A stretch of DNA of 7,210 nucleotides from Deltaproteobacteria bacterium (lineage in GTDB: Bacteria > Myxococcota > XYA12-FULL-58-9 > JAUUZB01), in contig JAUUZB010000176.1 of assembly GCA_030590185.1 (NCBI GenBank), positions 1 to 7,210 of the forward strand, given 5' to 3'. Of this stretch, positions 1 through 7,132 are shown one piece after another. A program made the position numbers and the translations under genes. Every line of letters starts with the position of its first letter. The stretch's first letter is position 1. A model generated the notes under the pieces. It made no database searches, was not told the DNA's origin, and worked only from the letters and a program-made list of their open reading frames with translations.

Positions 1-722
1 AGCCGGGCCTCTTTGACGTGCTCGAGGACCGAGCGCTCAAAGGCCTTGAGCTTTTTCTCCTGGGCCTGCATCTCGGTGAGGCCGGCGATGACCTGCTCCA
101 CGTCCCCGAAGGCATCGATCAGCTTGACCGCGCTCTTGGGCCCGACCTTCGGCACCCCTGGGATGTTGTCGCTGGAGTCGCCGGCCAGGGCGAGCATGTC
201 GGCGATGTGCTCGGGGAAGACGCCGTACTTCTCTCGCACCGCCGCCGGGTCGAGGAGTCGGTCCTTCATGGGGTCGTACATCCTGACGCCGTCGCCCACC
301 AACTGGGTGAGGTCCTTGTCGGCGCTCACCACCACGACATTCAAGCCACGGGCGCGCGCCTGGGCGGTGAGGGTGGCGAGCACGTCGTCGGCCTCGAAGC
401 CAGGGACCTCGAGCACCGGGATGTCCATCGCCTCCACCAGCTCGCGGATCAGACCGAACTGCGGCACCAGCTCCTCGGGCGGCGCCTCGCGGTTCTGTTT
501 GTATTCCGGGAACCGCTCGTGTCGGAAGGTCTTGCCCTTGGGGTCAAAGGCGATACCGAACAGCTCCGGTTGGGTGTCGCGCAGGAGCTTGCCCAGCATG
601 CGGGCGAAGCCGACCACGGCGTTGGTCGGCGTGCCGTCCCGGGTGGAGAGCGGTCGGATGGCGTAGAAGGCGCGGAAGATATAGCCGCTGCCGTCGATGA
701 TGTGCAGGGTCGGCGGCGCCAT
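1..722 (-). CDS. polA: DNA polymerase I, N-terminal 5'-3' exonuclease part (partial, runs off left edge)
   Basis: The first 240 codons are present, translated from the minus strand; the rest lies outside the window. What is seen is the FEN-like 5' nuclease that removes RNA primers and flaps during lagging-strand synthesis and repair. Acidic metal ligands are visible: D10 in HIIDGSG, D60 in GIAFDPKGKTFRHERFPEYK, E110/D112/D113 in GFEADDVLATL, D135/D137 in SADKDLTQL, and D182/D185 in GDSSDNIPGVPKVGPKSA, which is the helix-three-turn-helix DNA-binding segment. The ATG at 720-722 is supported by an AAGG 8 bases upstream and by the family's usual start a few residues before the first Asp. The gene is divergent from the envelope-protein gene at 798. 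Because the polymerase domain is not in view, a stand-alone exonuclease cannot be excluded, but full-length PolA is the more common case. Confidence 0.93.
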   Translation of the reverse strand, partial: MAPPTLHIIDGSGYIFRAFYAIRPLSTRDGTPTNAVVGFARMLGKLLRDTQPELFGIAFDPKGKTFRHERFPEYKQNREAPPEELVPQFGLIRELVEAMDIPVLEVPGFEADDVLATLTAQARARGLNVVVVSADKDLTQLVGDGVRMYDPMKDRLLDPAAVREKYGVFPEHIADMLALAGDSSDNIPGVPKVGPKSAVKLIDAFGDVEQVIAGLTEMQAQEKKLKAFERSVLEHVKEAR

Positions 723-730
723 GGCTGGGA

Positions 731-734
731 CCTT
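731..734 (-). promoter_or_regulatory. Shine-Dalgarno site for polA
   Basis: Reads AAGG on the minus strand, 8 bases before the ATG at 722. The spacing is normal and it supports the chosen start. Confidence 0.5.
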
Positions 735-742
735 ACCAGGAG

Positions 743-761
743 TTCGAGGTTGAGTCTCGAA
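743..761. repeat. 19-base dyad in the divergent polA / envelope-gene spacer
   Basis: TTCGAG and CTCGAA form perfect 6-base inverted arms around a 7-base spacer (GTTGAGT). The dyad sits 21 bases from the polA start and 37 bases from the start of the gene at 798. Its place in a 75-base divergent spacer suits an operator acting on one or both genes. A 6-base dyad can arise by chance in GC-rich DNA, and no regulator is known from this window. No convincing -10/-35 pair was found around it. Confidence 0.3.
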
Positions 762-797
762 GGTGCCGGGCCGAGGACGTGGTAGGCTGGCCAGAGA

Positions 798-2192
798 ATG
801 CTGGTCACCCCTCGGGTCGGTCTGGTTGTGGCCGCTCAGATATCTGCCCTCCTTGCGGCGGTGCCGGCCAGCGCGCAGGTCTACGACGACGGCCGGGACG
901 CCTGGACCCTGCTGCCCCGCAAGCTGATCAACCGCAACCTCTTCGAGCAGCTCGAGGCGCCGGGCCAGGAGACACGGCTCGGCCGCGGCTACGTGTGGTT
1001 CGCGGTGGCTGCCGACAGCACGGTCAGCGGTCAGATCCCGGTCTCCGACGCGGCGCGCACCCGCTTCCACGGCTACTTCGTACTCGACACCTTCACGGCC
1101 CTGCGCCCCTTCGAGGGGCTCGACCTCAACCTGAACGTCACCCTGCTCAACCCCAGCGCCAGCGATGGTTACCGGGTGTCGAGCGAGGTGTTGCCCGGCG
1201 TCGCGATCCATTTGCAGCGCCAGCTCGCTGTCTGGCGGGGCGAGGCGCTTCGGCTCGACTTGCTCGTTCACGACCTCGACCTGACCACGGTCGGCATCGG
1301 CTTGCTCCTCGAGGAGATCCCGCTCGAGGGCTATGGCGGCAGCCTGACCTGGGCCGGCTTCCGCTTCCAAACCATCTTTGCCGGGCGGGTGTTCTGGTAC
1401 AACGACGACCTCTGGGTGCAGTCCCTGAGCGCTCTGGACGGTGCCCTCGAGCTCTATTGGGCGGCTTGGCTGCGCGGCGAGGTGACCGAGCGGTTCGTGG
1501 GTGACCTGGTGCTCCTCGAGGGCTTGACCCCGGACGTGGAGACCTTCGACAAAGGAGCCCACATCGTAGGTCTAGCGGGGCAGTGGGAGCCGTTGCCGAC
1601 CGTGCGGCTAGCGGCGGAGGTGGCGCTGCGCCTGCGGACCAACCCCAAGGCGGCGGCGATGGTGCGGGTGGATTACCTCGAGCGGGACCTCGGCTTTTTG
1701 CAGCTTCACGTCGGCTACCAGGCGCGGTTTTACCAGCAGGGCTTTGGACCGAATAGGAATATTGGCGGCATGTTGACCGTGCCGAACGTGCCGGATCGGG
1801 AGGACGCCTACGTCACCAATAGCTTCGAGATGTTCGCGGTCTCCAAGCTCTACGACCAGTGGTCCCACACGCTCATGGTGGAGGGGCGGGCCGACATCAT
1901 CCCCGGGGGGGCGTTGCTGCTCGAGACGGAGCTCTGGATACAAATTCTGACGGATCCCCGCGAGCGCGGCCGGGTGGTGTACCTGCCGCGCGGCGGGCGA
2001 GCGCCGGGGGTGGTCTACAACACCTTCTACCGCACCGGCGTGGAGATCCGCCCGTGGCTCGATTTGCCCCATCGGCTGCGGGCTTTGTTCACCAATAAGC
2101 TGGTCCAGGCCCTCGATTCGGCGGTGGACCTCGACCCCCGGCGATTCAGCCACGACCCGCTGGTCGTCCTCGAAGTGGAGGTCTTCCTGTGA
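798..2192 (+). CDS. predicted exported outer-membrane beta-barrel protein, family not recognised
   Basis: This encodes 464 residues. Residues 1-26 form a signal peptide: a short basic N-terminus, a hydrophobic core around VGLVVAAQISALLAAV, and an ASA cleavage motif before Q27. The mature protein is rich in alternating polar and hydrophobic stretches of beta-strand length, for example residues 89-116, 135-172, 181-222, 253-279, 286-312, 341-365 and 371-384. The C-terminus, PLVVLEVEVFL, resembles the terminal strand of outer-membrane barrels, although it ends in FL rather than the classic final aromatic residue. There are no cysteines. ATG 798 is the only possible start, since an in-frame TAG lies at 783-785. 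The ribosome site is weak (AGAG only). It overlaps the next gene by 4 bases, so the two are probably made together. The barrel assignment is inferred from strand pattern, not from homology. Confidence 0.75.
   Translation: MLVTPRVGLVVAAQISALLAAVPASAQVYDDGRDAWTLLPRKLINRNLFEQLEAPGQETRLGRGYVWFAVAADSTVSGQIPVSDAARTRFHGYFVLDTFTALRPFEGLDLNLNVTLLNPSASDGYRVSSEVLPGVAIHLQRQLAVWRGEALRLDLLVHDLDLTTVGIGLLLEEIPLEGYGGSLTWAGFRFQTIFAGRVFWYNDDLWVQSLSALDGALELYWAAWLRGEVTERFVGDLVLLEGLTPDVETFDKGAHIVGLAGQWEPLPTVRLAAEVALRLRTNPKAAAMVRVDYLERDLGFLQLHVGYQARFYQQGFGPNRNIGGMLTVPNVPDREDAYVTNSFEMFAVSKLYDQWSHTLMVEGRADIIPGGALLLETELWIQILTDPRERGRVVYLPRGGRAPGVVYNTFYRTGVEIRPWLDLPHRLRALFTNKLVQALDSAVDLDPRRFSHDPLVVLEVEVFL
2177..2181 (+). 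promoter_or_regulatory. Shine-Dalgarno site fixing a GTG start
   Basis: GGAGG lies 7 bases before the GTG at 2189, inside the end of the upstream gene. It decides the GTG start and, with the GTGA stop/start overlap at 2189-2192, suggests translational coupling. Confidence 0.7.
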
Positions 2193-3235
2193 GAGATCTT
2201 CTGCTAGCCGGCCTCCTGGTCTGCCCGGCGTGTGCCCTCGACCCGGTTGAGCCGGCCCCCGGGCTGGTGGAGGTGTTGATTGAGCGGGCGCCGGAGATCA
2301 CGGTCACCGCGCCGATCCGATACGCGGTGGTTTGGACCCTGAGCCAGGGGATGGTCGTGACCGCCGACGGCGCGGTTGGGGGGGCCGAGGTGACCGAGGT
2401 GACCGTGCAGATGCCGCTGGAGCTCCCGCCCGACGCGGACCTCGCCGAGCTCGACCCACTCGAGGAGATCGAGCTGGTCTCCTGGGGCGACGAGTACCCG
2501 TCCTTTCGCCCGCGGTTGGTGGTCTACGAAGACCTGGACCGGGACGGCGCCTTTGCCCCGCCGGTGCTCGATGGCGGGGGCTCGGATCGAGTGCTCGGCA
2601 TCGACGAGGGGCAGGTGGTGGCGGTCCTGGATCTGGACGCCGCCCTCGAGGAGCTCAGCCTGGAGGAGGCGGGCGTCTTCTACCGGGAGACCGGCGATGC
2701 GTTCACCGCCTTCTTTCGTTACTGGGAGGCGAGCTCGAGCTATTACGACCCCTCCATCGGCGCGCTCGGATCGGTCTCGATCGACATCGACGACCCGGAG
2801 CTCGCCGAGCTCGATCTGGCCTGCAAGCGTGAGCTGGCGGCCGAGACACTCTACTACAACACCGAGCACATCACCGTGGACCGCATCGATGTGAGAATCG
2901 ATCCCCTGATGCTGTCGGCGTTGTGCGGCGTTGATTTCACCGATTGCGCGACCTGGGACTTCGACGTCGAGAGCCAACCCCCGCTCGCGCCCCGCACGTA
3001 CCCCCGGCCGACGCGGGAATATCAGTGCCGGCACAACAGCGTGCTCGATGTCCTTCTCCAGCGCGAGATCGACGTCGACTGCGAGGGGTGCGATTGCGGC
3101 TGGGTGATGACGACTTGGCGATACATCACGCTGGCGGAGGACCCGCCTGGCTGGTGGCCGTGCGGGGAGAGCATCGAGTACTGCGAGACGGAGTACCTCA
3201 CCTACTTCGATCCCGACTGTACCGACGAGATTTGA
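2189..3235 (+). CDS. acidic, Cys-rich predicted exported protein or lipoprotein, family not recognised
   Basis: This encodes 348 residues starting at GTG. The N-terminus MRDLLLAGLLVCPACALDP is a short signal sequence. C15 (after P-A) or C12 could be the lipidated cysteine, but neither fits the lipobox consensus well, so lipoprotein status is uncertain. The mature chain is strongly acidic. Residues 108-149 contain an Asp-rich loop, VVYEDLDRDGAF, followed by GSDRVLGIDEGQVVAVLD, which looks like a calcium-type D-x-D-x-D-G turn. The C-terminal 140 residues hold ten cysteines at 212, 246, 253, 280, 298, 301, 303, 325, 332 and 344. These include a CEGCDC cluster, which fits disulfides formed outside the cytoplasm. 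It overlaps the barrel-like gene upstream by 4 bases, so it may be a partner of that protein at the outer membrane. No enzyme motif was seen and the function is unknown. Confidence 0.78.
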   Translation: MRDLLLAGLLVCPACALDPVEPAPGLVEVLIERAPEITVTAPIRYAVVWTLSQGMVVTADGAVGGAEVTEVTVQMPLELPPDADLAELDPLEEIELVSWGDEYPSFRPRLVVYEDLDRDGAFAPPVLDGGGSDRVLGIDEGQVVAVLDLDAALEELSLEEAGVFYRETGDAFTAFFRYWEASSSYYDPSIGALGSVSIDIDDPELAELDLACKRELAAETLYYNTEHITVDRIDVRIDPLMLSALCGVDFTDCATWDFDVESQPPLAPRTYPRPTREYQCRHNSVLDVLLQREIDVDCEGCDCGWVMTTWRYITLAEDPPGWWPCGESIEYCETEYLTYFDPDCTDEI

Positions 3236-3257
3236 CCCGGCGCCGGCTGGGTGTCCG

Positions 3258-3286
3258 TTGCCCATGGCGACGTCGCTATTTAATGT
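3258..3286 (+). promoter_or_regulatory. candidate promoter of the moxR-DUF58-transglutaminase cluster
   Basis: TTGCCC (3258-3263) and TAATGT (3281-3286) are separated by 17 bases, inside an AT-rich patch (3277-3292) that stands out from the GC-rich surroundings. The match to the sigma-70 consensus is partial (4 of 6 and 3 of 6). This 117-base gap, 3236-3352, is the only sizeable non-coding stretch on the plus strand before the cluster. No clear terminator was seen in it. Confidence 0.3.
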
Positions 3287-3334
3287 AGGGAATAGAGACC
3301 GGGGCCGGAGCCATTTTCCCATGGATCCGCGGGC

Positions 3335-3340
3335 AAAGGG
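3335..3340 (+). promoter_or_regulatory. ribosome binding site of the MoxR ATPase gene
   Basis: AAAGGG lies 12 bases before the ATG at 3353, slightly far but the best match nearby. The alternative in-frame ATG at 3371 has no better site, so 3353 was kept. Confidence 0.4.
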
Positions 3341-3352
3341 TGTATCCTGATC

Positions 3353-4369
3353 ATGTCGGTCGCCACAGAGATGTCGCAAGAGTCCTTCCTCCACGATGCC
3401 GCGGAGGGCTCGCCGAGCGTCCTCCTCACCGCCGAACAGGGGCGCGCCGCCGTCGCCGAGGCGGTCGAGGCCGTGGCGTCGGTGTTGCGCGGTCACCCCG
3501 GGGCAATTCGCTTGGTGCTGGCCGCGATCCTCGGTCGGGGCCACATCCTGCTCGAGGACGTCCCTGGGGTGGGCAAGACCACCTTGGCCCGGGCGGTGGC
3601 GCGTATCCTGGGCGATTCATTTTCGCGCGTGCAGTTCACCGCCGACATGCTGCCCAGCGACGTGATCGGCGTGCAGATCCTCGACCCGGACAGCGGCGCC
3701 CTGGTCTTCAAGGCCGGACCGCTGTTCGCCCAGGTCGTGCTGCTCGACGAAATCAATCGGGCCTCCCCCAAAACCCAGTCCGCTACACTCGAGGCGATGG
3801 CGGAGGCCTCGGTGACGGTGGATGACCAGACCTATCGCCTGCCGGATCCCTTCGTGGTGATCGCCACCCAGAATCCGGTGGAGCACCACGGCGCCTACCC
3901 GCTGCCGGAGAGCCAGCTCGATCGGTTCGCGGTCGGCCTCTCCCTCGGCTACCCAGGTCGCGACGTGGAGCGGGCCTTGCTACTCGCCCCGGCCGAGCCG
4001 GAGCGCAACCTGGCGGCGCTCCCGGCCTTGCTGCCCCCGCCGCGTCTGCGTGCCGTCCAGGCGCTCGTCGACCGGGTGGAGATCTCGGATTCGGTCGCCG
4101 ACTACCTGCTCGCCATCGTGCAGAGCACCCGTGAGCATGCCGACGTAATGCTCGGTGGCTCCCCCCGCGGCTCCCTGTTGTTCGCGGCGGTGGCCCGGGG
4201 GCGCGCCTTTATGGCAGGTCGCGACTTCGTGTTGCCGGACGACGTCAAGGCGCTCGCCGGCCCGCTGCTCGCTCACCGGATCGTGGTCGGTGGGGCTGGC
4301 CAACGGGCGCGCCACGAGGCGCACGCCATCATCGACGGTATCCTGGAAGCGGTCCCGGCGCCGCGCTGA
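3353..4369 (+). CDS. MoxR-family AAA+ ATPase
   Basis: This encodes 338 residues, normal length for the family. MoxR ATPases are chaperone-like machines that use ATP to mature or activate membrane, periplasmic or metalloenzyme complexes. Motifs in order: Walker A DVPGVGKTT (69-77), the MoxR segment FTADMLPSDVIG (95-106), Walker B VVLLDEIN (128-135), sensor 1 IATQNP (170-175), an arginine-finger region LPESQLDRF (184-192), sensor 2 GGSPRGS (268-274), and the conserved FVLPDDVKALA in the lid domain (292-302). The first 22 residues are poorly conserved. It is the first gene of the cluster and is followed after 10 bases by a DUF58 gene, the usual partner. The specific client is not known, so no gene symbol is given. 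Methanol oxidation, the origin of the name, is not implied here. Confidence 0.95.
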   Translation: MSVATEMSQESFLHDAAEGSPSVLLTAEQGRAAVAEAVEAVASVLRGHPGAIRLVLAAILGRGHILLEDVPGVGKTTLARAVARILGDSFSRVQFTADMLPSDVIGVQILDPDSGALVFKAGPLFAQVVLLDEINRASPKTQSATLEAMAEASVTVDDQTYRLPDPFVVIATQNPVEHHGAYPLPESQLDRFAVGLSLGYPGRDVERALLLAPAEPERNLAALPALLPPPRLRAVQALVDRVEISDSVADYLLAIVQSTREHADVMLGGSPRGSLLFAAVARGRAFMAGRDFVLPDDVKALAGPLLAHRIVVGGAGQRARHEAHAIIDGILEAVPAPR

Positions 4370-4379
4370 GCCCGCCACC

Positions 4380-5510
4380 ATGTGGCGCTTTGTGCGACAT
4401 CGATGGTCCCTCTTCTGGCAGCGGGCGCCGCGCCAGCTGAGCTTCACGCGCTCCGGGAAAGTACTGATCGCCATCGCCTTTGCCGCCGGCCTAGCGGCGA
4501 TCAACACCGGCAACAACCTCCTGTTCCTGGGCTGGGGCATGGTGCTGTCGGCGATCGTGCTCTCTGGGATCCTGTCGGAGGCCACCCTCAAAATCGTCCG
4601 CATGCGCACCGGCACCCCGGACTCGGCCCGAGCCGGCGAGCCGGTGAGCCTGCCCTTGGTGGTCTTGAACGAGGCGCGTCGGCTACCGGCCTACGGGGTC
4701 GAGGTGGATGTTCAGCTCGACGCACCGGCGGGGCGCTTGACGGTGCCGGCGCCTTACCAGTTGCGCATCGGACCCGGCGAGGAGAGGCCGACCAGCGCCC
4801 GTTTCGTGCCAGAGGCCCGAGGTTTCTACCACTTCGTGCGGCTGCGCTCTCGGACCTCCTATCCCTTTGGTTTCTTCGAGAAGAGCCGACGTTTCCGCCC
4901 GGCCATCGACCTCGGCTTCTGGGTGGCGCCCCGGGCGGTGGACGTGCGCGCCCTCTCCCTGCCGATCCTGGCCCGCCTCGGGGACGAGCCGGCCCATCGC
5001 GCTGGTCTCGGCGACGACTACTTCTCCTTGCGTCCCTACCGCGCCGGGGATGATCCGCGGCGGGTCCACTGGCGGCGCAGCGCCCGCACCGGCCGCTGGG
5101 TGGTGATCGAGACCGAGGCCCAGGCGGCCCGGGAGGTGATGCTCGAGCTCCACCTCGGCTCGAGCTCCCGACCGGCGCAGGTCGAGCACTGCATTGAGGT
5201 GTTTGGCTCCCTGGCGGAGTTGCTGTTGGAGCGTGGCTTCAGCGTCGGTGTCCTCGCCCCGGGGACCCTGTTGTCCCCGGATCGTGGGGCCCGCCAGCAC
5301 TGGGCGATCCTCCTGGCCCTCGCCAAGCTCGATCCAGGCGCGGCCAAGCCACGCGAGCGCGGCGGAGATCACGCGGTGCGGGTGGCGGTGGCCGCCTCCG
5401 GTGCGGCCGTGGACAATCGGGCGGACGCCACGGTCGTGGTGCGCGATGACGACGCGGGCACCACCTCGGTTGCCGCCACGTTCGCCGATCATCCGGAGGC
5501 TGCGGCATGA
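4380..5510 (+). CDS. DUF58 domain membrane protein
   Basis: This encodes 376 residues. Two hydrophobic helices (about 28-44 and 46-66) flank the family signature NTGNNLLFLGWGM (42-54). A periplasm- or cytosol-exposed beta-rich part follows (about 85-180, containing RTSYPFGFFEK). The DUF58 core is DDYFSLRPYRAGDDPRRVHW (212-231), followed by RRSARTGRWVVIETEAQ. The C-terminal part (GFSVGVLAPGTLLSPDRGARQHW, then an Ala/Leu-rich helix) resembles the short DUF58 subfamily that travels with transglutaminases. It lacks the VWA-type DxSxS metal site found in other DUF58 relatives. ATG 4380 was chosen because the family's usual N-terminus begins here and longer readings would run back into the MoxR gene. 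The ribosome site is poor, so coupling from MoxR, 10 bases upstream, is likely. The biochemical role of DUF58 is not established. Confidence 0.92.
   Translation: MWRFVRHRWSLFWQRAPRQLSFTRSGKVLIAIAFAAGLAAINTGNNLLFLGWGMVLSAIVLSGILSEATLKIVRMRTGTPDSARAGEPVSLPLVVLNEARRLPAYGVEVDVQLDAPAGRLTVPAPYQLRIGPGEERPTSARFVPEARGFYHFVRLRSRTSYPFGFFEKSRRFRPAIDLGFWVAPRAVDVRALSLPILARLGDEPAHRAGLGDDYFSLRPYRAGDDPRRVHWRRSARTGRWVVIETEAQAAREVMLELHLGSSSRPAQVEHCIEVFGSLAELLLERGFSVGVLAPGTLLSPDRGARQHWAILLALAKLDPGAAKPRERGGDHAVRVAVAASGAAVDNRADATVVVRDDDAGTTSVAATFADHPEAAA
5495..5499 (+). promoter_or_regulatory. Shine-Dalgarno site of the transglutaminase gene
   Basis: GGAGG lies 7 bases before ATG 5507, within the end of the DUF58 gene. 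Together with the ATGA overlap at 5507-5510 it fixes the start and suggests coupled translation. Confidence 0.7.
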
Positions 5511-7132
5511 CCCTGCGCAGCGCCTATGCCTGGGGTTTTGGCTTGGCGGTTGCGCTCGGCCTGCTCGCGGTGTTGCTCGGTGGTGCGTTGCCGATCTGGA
5601 CGTGGCCCGCCATGCTCGCGCCACCGGTCTCCGCGTGGCTCCACGCCCGTGGCCGGTCGCTCCCCGGTTCGGTCGGCACGGGCATCGCGATCCTCGGCTT
5701 TGTCGCCGCGGGCGTCGTGGTCGCGTTGCAAGGTATCGGGGCGCTGTTGATCGGCGGCGGGGTCGCGCTGGTCGGACTGATGGTCGGCCGCCTGCTCACC
5801 CGCCAGACCCTGGCGCACGATCTGCAAGCTCTGGTCCTGTCGTTGTTGCTCGTCTTTGCCGGCTCGGTGCTCCACACCCAACTCACCTATGGCGTCATCT
5901 TCATGGCCTACGCCGTCGCGGCCTCCTGGGCCCTGGTCACCCGACAACTAGTGCGCGGCGCCACCGAGTCGACCCGCGCCTCGGCCGGAACCCTGGCGCG
6001 TCGGGACGTGGTCACGGTTCGTTTCGCGGCGGTCACCGCTTCCTTGGCGGTGGTAATCCTGGCGACCACCAGCCTGCTCTTCCTGCTCTTCCCACGCCTC
6101 GGTTTCACCAGCCTCGGGTTCTTTGCTCGCCAGAGCTTTCCCCATGGCGTCTCGCTCACCCGCAGCCCGAGAGCCGGCGGTGGTGGCGCGGTGGTGGCGC
6201 GGGTGTGGGGGATCTCCTACCGGACTTTCGAAGACGGCCTCTATTTCCGGGGACCGGTCTACGACCGTCTCACCCGGGACGGGTTCGCCCAGAGTGACGT
6301 ACCGCGTGAGCTGCCCCCACCACCGTTGGTGATCCCGGCCGAGGCGGAGCGTGGCAGCTACCGGGTCTTCGTGCAGCCGGGCCTCGGTCAGGTGTTGCCC
6401 ACCCTCGGGCCGGTGATCCGCGCCCAGACCCTCAGCGGCGGCACCAGCAACCCGTCGGTGCGCCGGCGGATCCTCGGAACCGGTCCCTCCGGGGAGCTGC
6501 TCACCGGCGCGACCGTCTCGGGCCCGCTGCGCTACGAGGTCGACGGCGGCATCGTTCATCCGGGCACCCTGCGGGGCCGTAGCGGCGCGCCCGCGGCTGT
6601 CCGCGCTCAGCGGCCCGCGAGGCTCGACCACTACCAGATCTCTACCCTCCTCGCCCTCAGCGATGACCTCGACCCGCGCATACCCGACCTGTCGCGTCGG
6701 TTGCTGCGCGGGGCGGGGGTCGAGAGCGGGACGGCGCCACAAAGGGCGGCCGTCCTGCGCCGGCACCTGATCGACAATTTCGACTACAGCCTAGATCAGC
6801 CGAACGGCTCGGCGGCGGATCCCCTCGCTGCATTTCTGTTCGACGACCCGCGTGGTCACTGCGAATACTTCGCCACCGCCTACGCGACCCTGCTGCGGGC
6901 CGCCGGCGTGCCGAGCCGAGTGGTGGGGGGGTACATGGGCGGCAAGTGGGATGGCGAGGCAGGTGGTGAGGGCGTGGTGTTGTTCACTCGCGCCCACGCC
7001 CACGCCTGGGTCGAGTGGTACGACCCCGAGCTCGGTTGGGTGGTGGACGACGCCACCCCGGCTTCCTTCGCGCCCCGTGAGTTGCTGGTTGGCCTCGGGG
7101 TCCTGCTCGCTCAAGACCTTTGTTTGGCTTAG
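5507..7132 (+). CDS. TgpA-type membrane transglutaminase-like protein, C-terminally truncated
   Basis: This encodes 541 residues. The N-terminal DUF3488-like region has about six or seven hydrophobic helices (roughly 6-29, 33-45, 57-78, 80-96, 104-121, 129-147 and 172-196). The last ends in the family hallmark LFLLFPRLG (191-199), followed by LYFRGPVYDRLTRDGF (245-260). The transglutaminase/protease-fold core lies at about 375-520. The catalytic Cys is C452 in GHCEYFATAYATLLRAAGVP, the His is H499 in AHAHAWVEWYDPELGW, and the Asp is D515 in VVDDATP, so the triad looks intact. Full relatives usually reach 650-750 residues, with a further helix and a DUF4129 domain after the core. Here the frame stops about 20 residues past DATPAS. 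The DNA beyond about 7090-7110 reads in another frame as transposase, so the last residues (around GVLLAQDLCLA) are probably not native. The stub might be non-functional or only partly functional. Confidence 0.88.
   Translation: MTLRSAYAWGFGLAVALGLLAVLLGGALPIWTWPAMLAPPVSAWLHARGRSLPGSVGTGIAILGFVAAGVVVALQGIGALLIGGGVALVGLMVGRLLTRQTLAHDLQALVLSLLLVFAGSVLHTQLTYGVIFMAYAVAASWALVTRQLVRGATESTRASAGTLARRDVVTVRFAAVTASLAVVILATTSLLFLLFPRLGFTSLGFFARQSFPHGVSLTRSPRAGGGGAVVARVWGISYRTFEDGLYFRGPVYDRLTRDGFAQSDVPRELPPPPLVIPAEAERGSYRVFVQPGLGQVLPTLGPVIRAQTLSGGTSNPSVRRRILGTGPSGELLTGATVSGPLRYEVDGGIVHPGTLRGRSGAPAAVRAQRPARLDHYQISTLLALSDDLDPRIPDLSRRLLRGAGVESGTAPQRAAVLRRHLIDNFDYSLDQPNGSAADPLAAFLFDDPRGHCEYFATAYATLLRAAGVPSRVVGGYMGGKWDGEAGGEGVVLFTRAHAHAWVEWYDPELGWVVDDATPASFAPRELLVGLGVLLAQDLCLA

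Noticed and set aside
18..785. Plus-strand open frame opposite polA
   Set aside because: The minus strand encodes unmistakable PolA exonuclease motifs, and the plus reading has none.
3237..3246. CCGGCGCCGG palindrome just after the Cys-rich gene as a terminator
   Set aside because: It is a short self-complementary word with no loop and no T-tract following, and such words are common in GC-rich DNA.
3343..3348. TATCCT as a -10 element directly before the MoxR start
   Set aside because: No matching -35 lies at suitable spacing, and it would put the transcript start at the initiation codon.
2204..3544. Long minus-strand open frame of 446 codons opposite the Cys-rich protein and the MoxR start
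   Set aside because: The plus-strand genes here have a signal sequence, strong ribosome sites and AAA+ motifs. The minus-strand product is a low-complexity Arg/Gly/His-rich reading typical of an antisense shadow in GC-rich DNA.
4154..4174. Sensor 2 variant SPRGS instead of SPRA in the MoxR ATPase
   Set aside because: The catalytic Arg is kept, and a Gly after it occurs in normal family members, so it is not a defect.
4155..4379. Longer upstream start for the DUF58 protein
   Set aside because: This would overlap most of the MoxR C-terminal domain, and its added 75 residues are Arg/Ser/Cys-rich shadow sequence. The ATG at 4380 matches the usual family N-terminus.
4374..4382. GCCACCATG before the DUF58 gene
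   Set aside because: It resembles a eukaryotic start context but is coincidental. The surroundings are plainly bacterial operon sequence.
5194..6297. Long plus-strand open frame of 367 codons across the DUF58/transglutaminase boundary
   Set aside because: It overlaps two clearly recognisable genes in another frame, and its product is Arg/Pro/Ser-rich with no domain.
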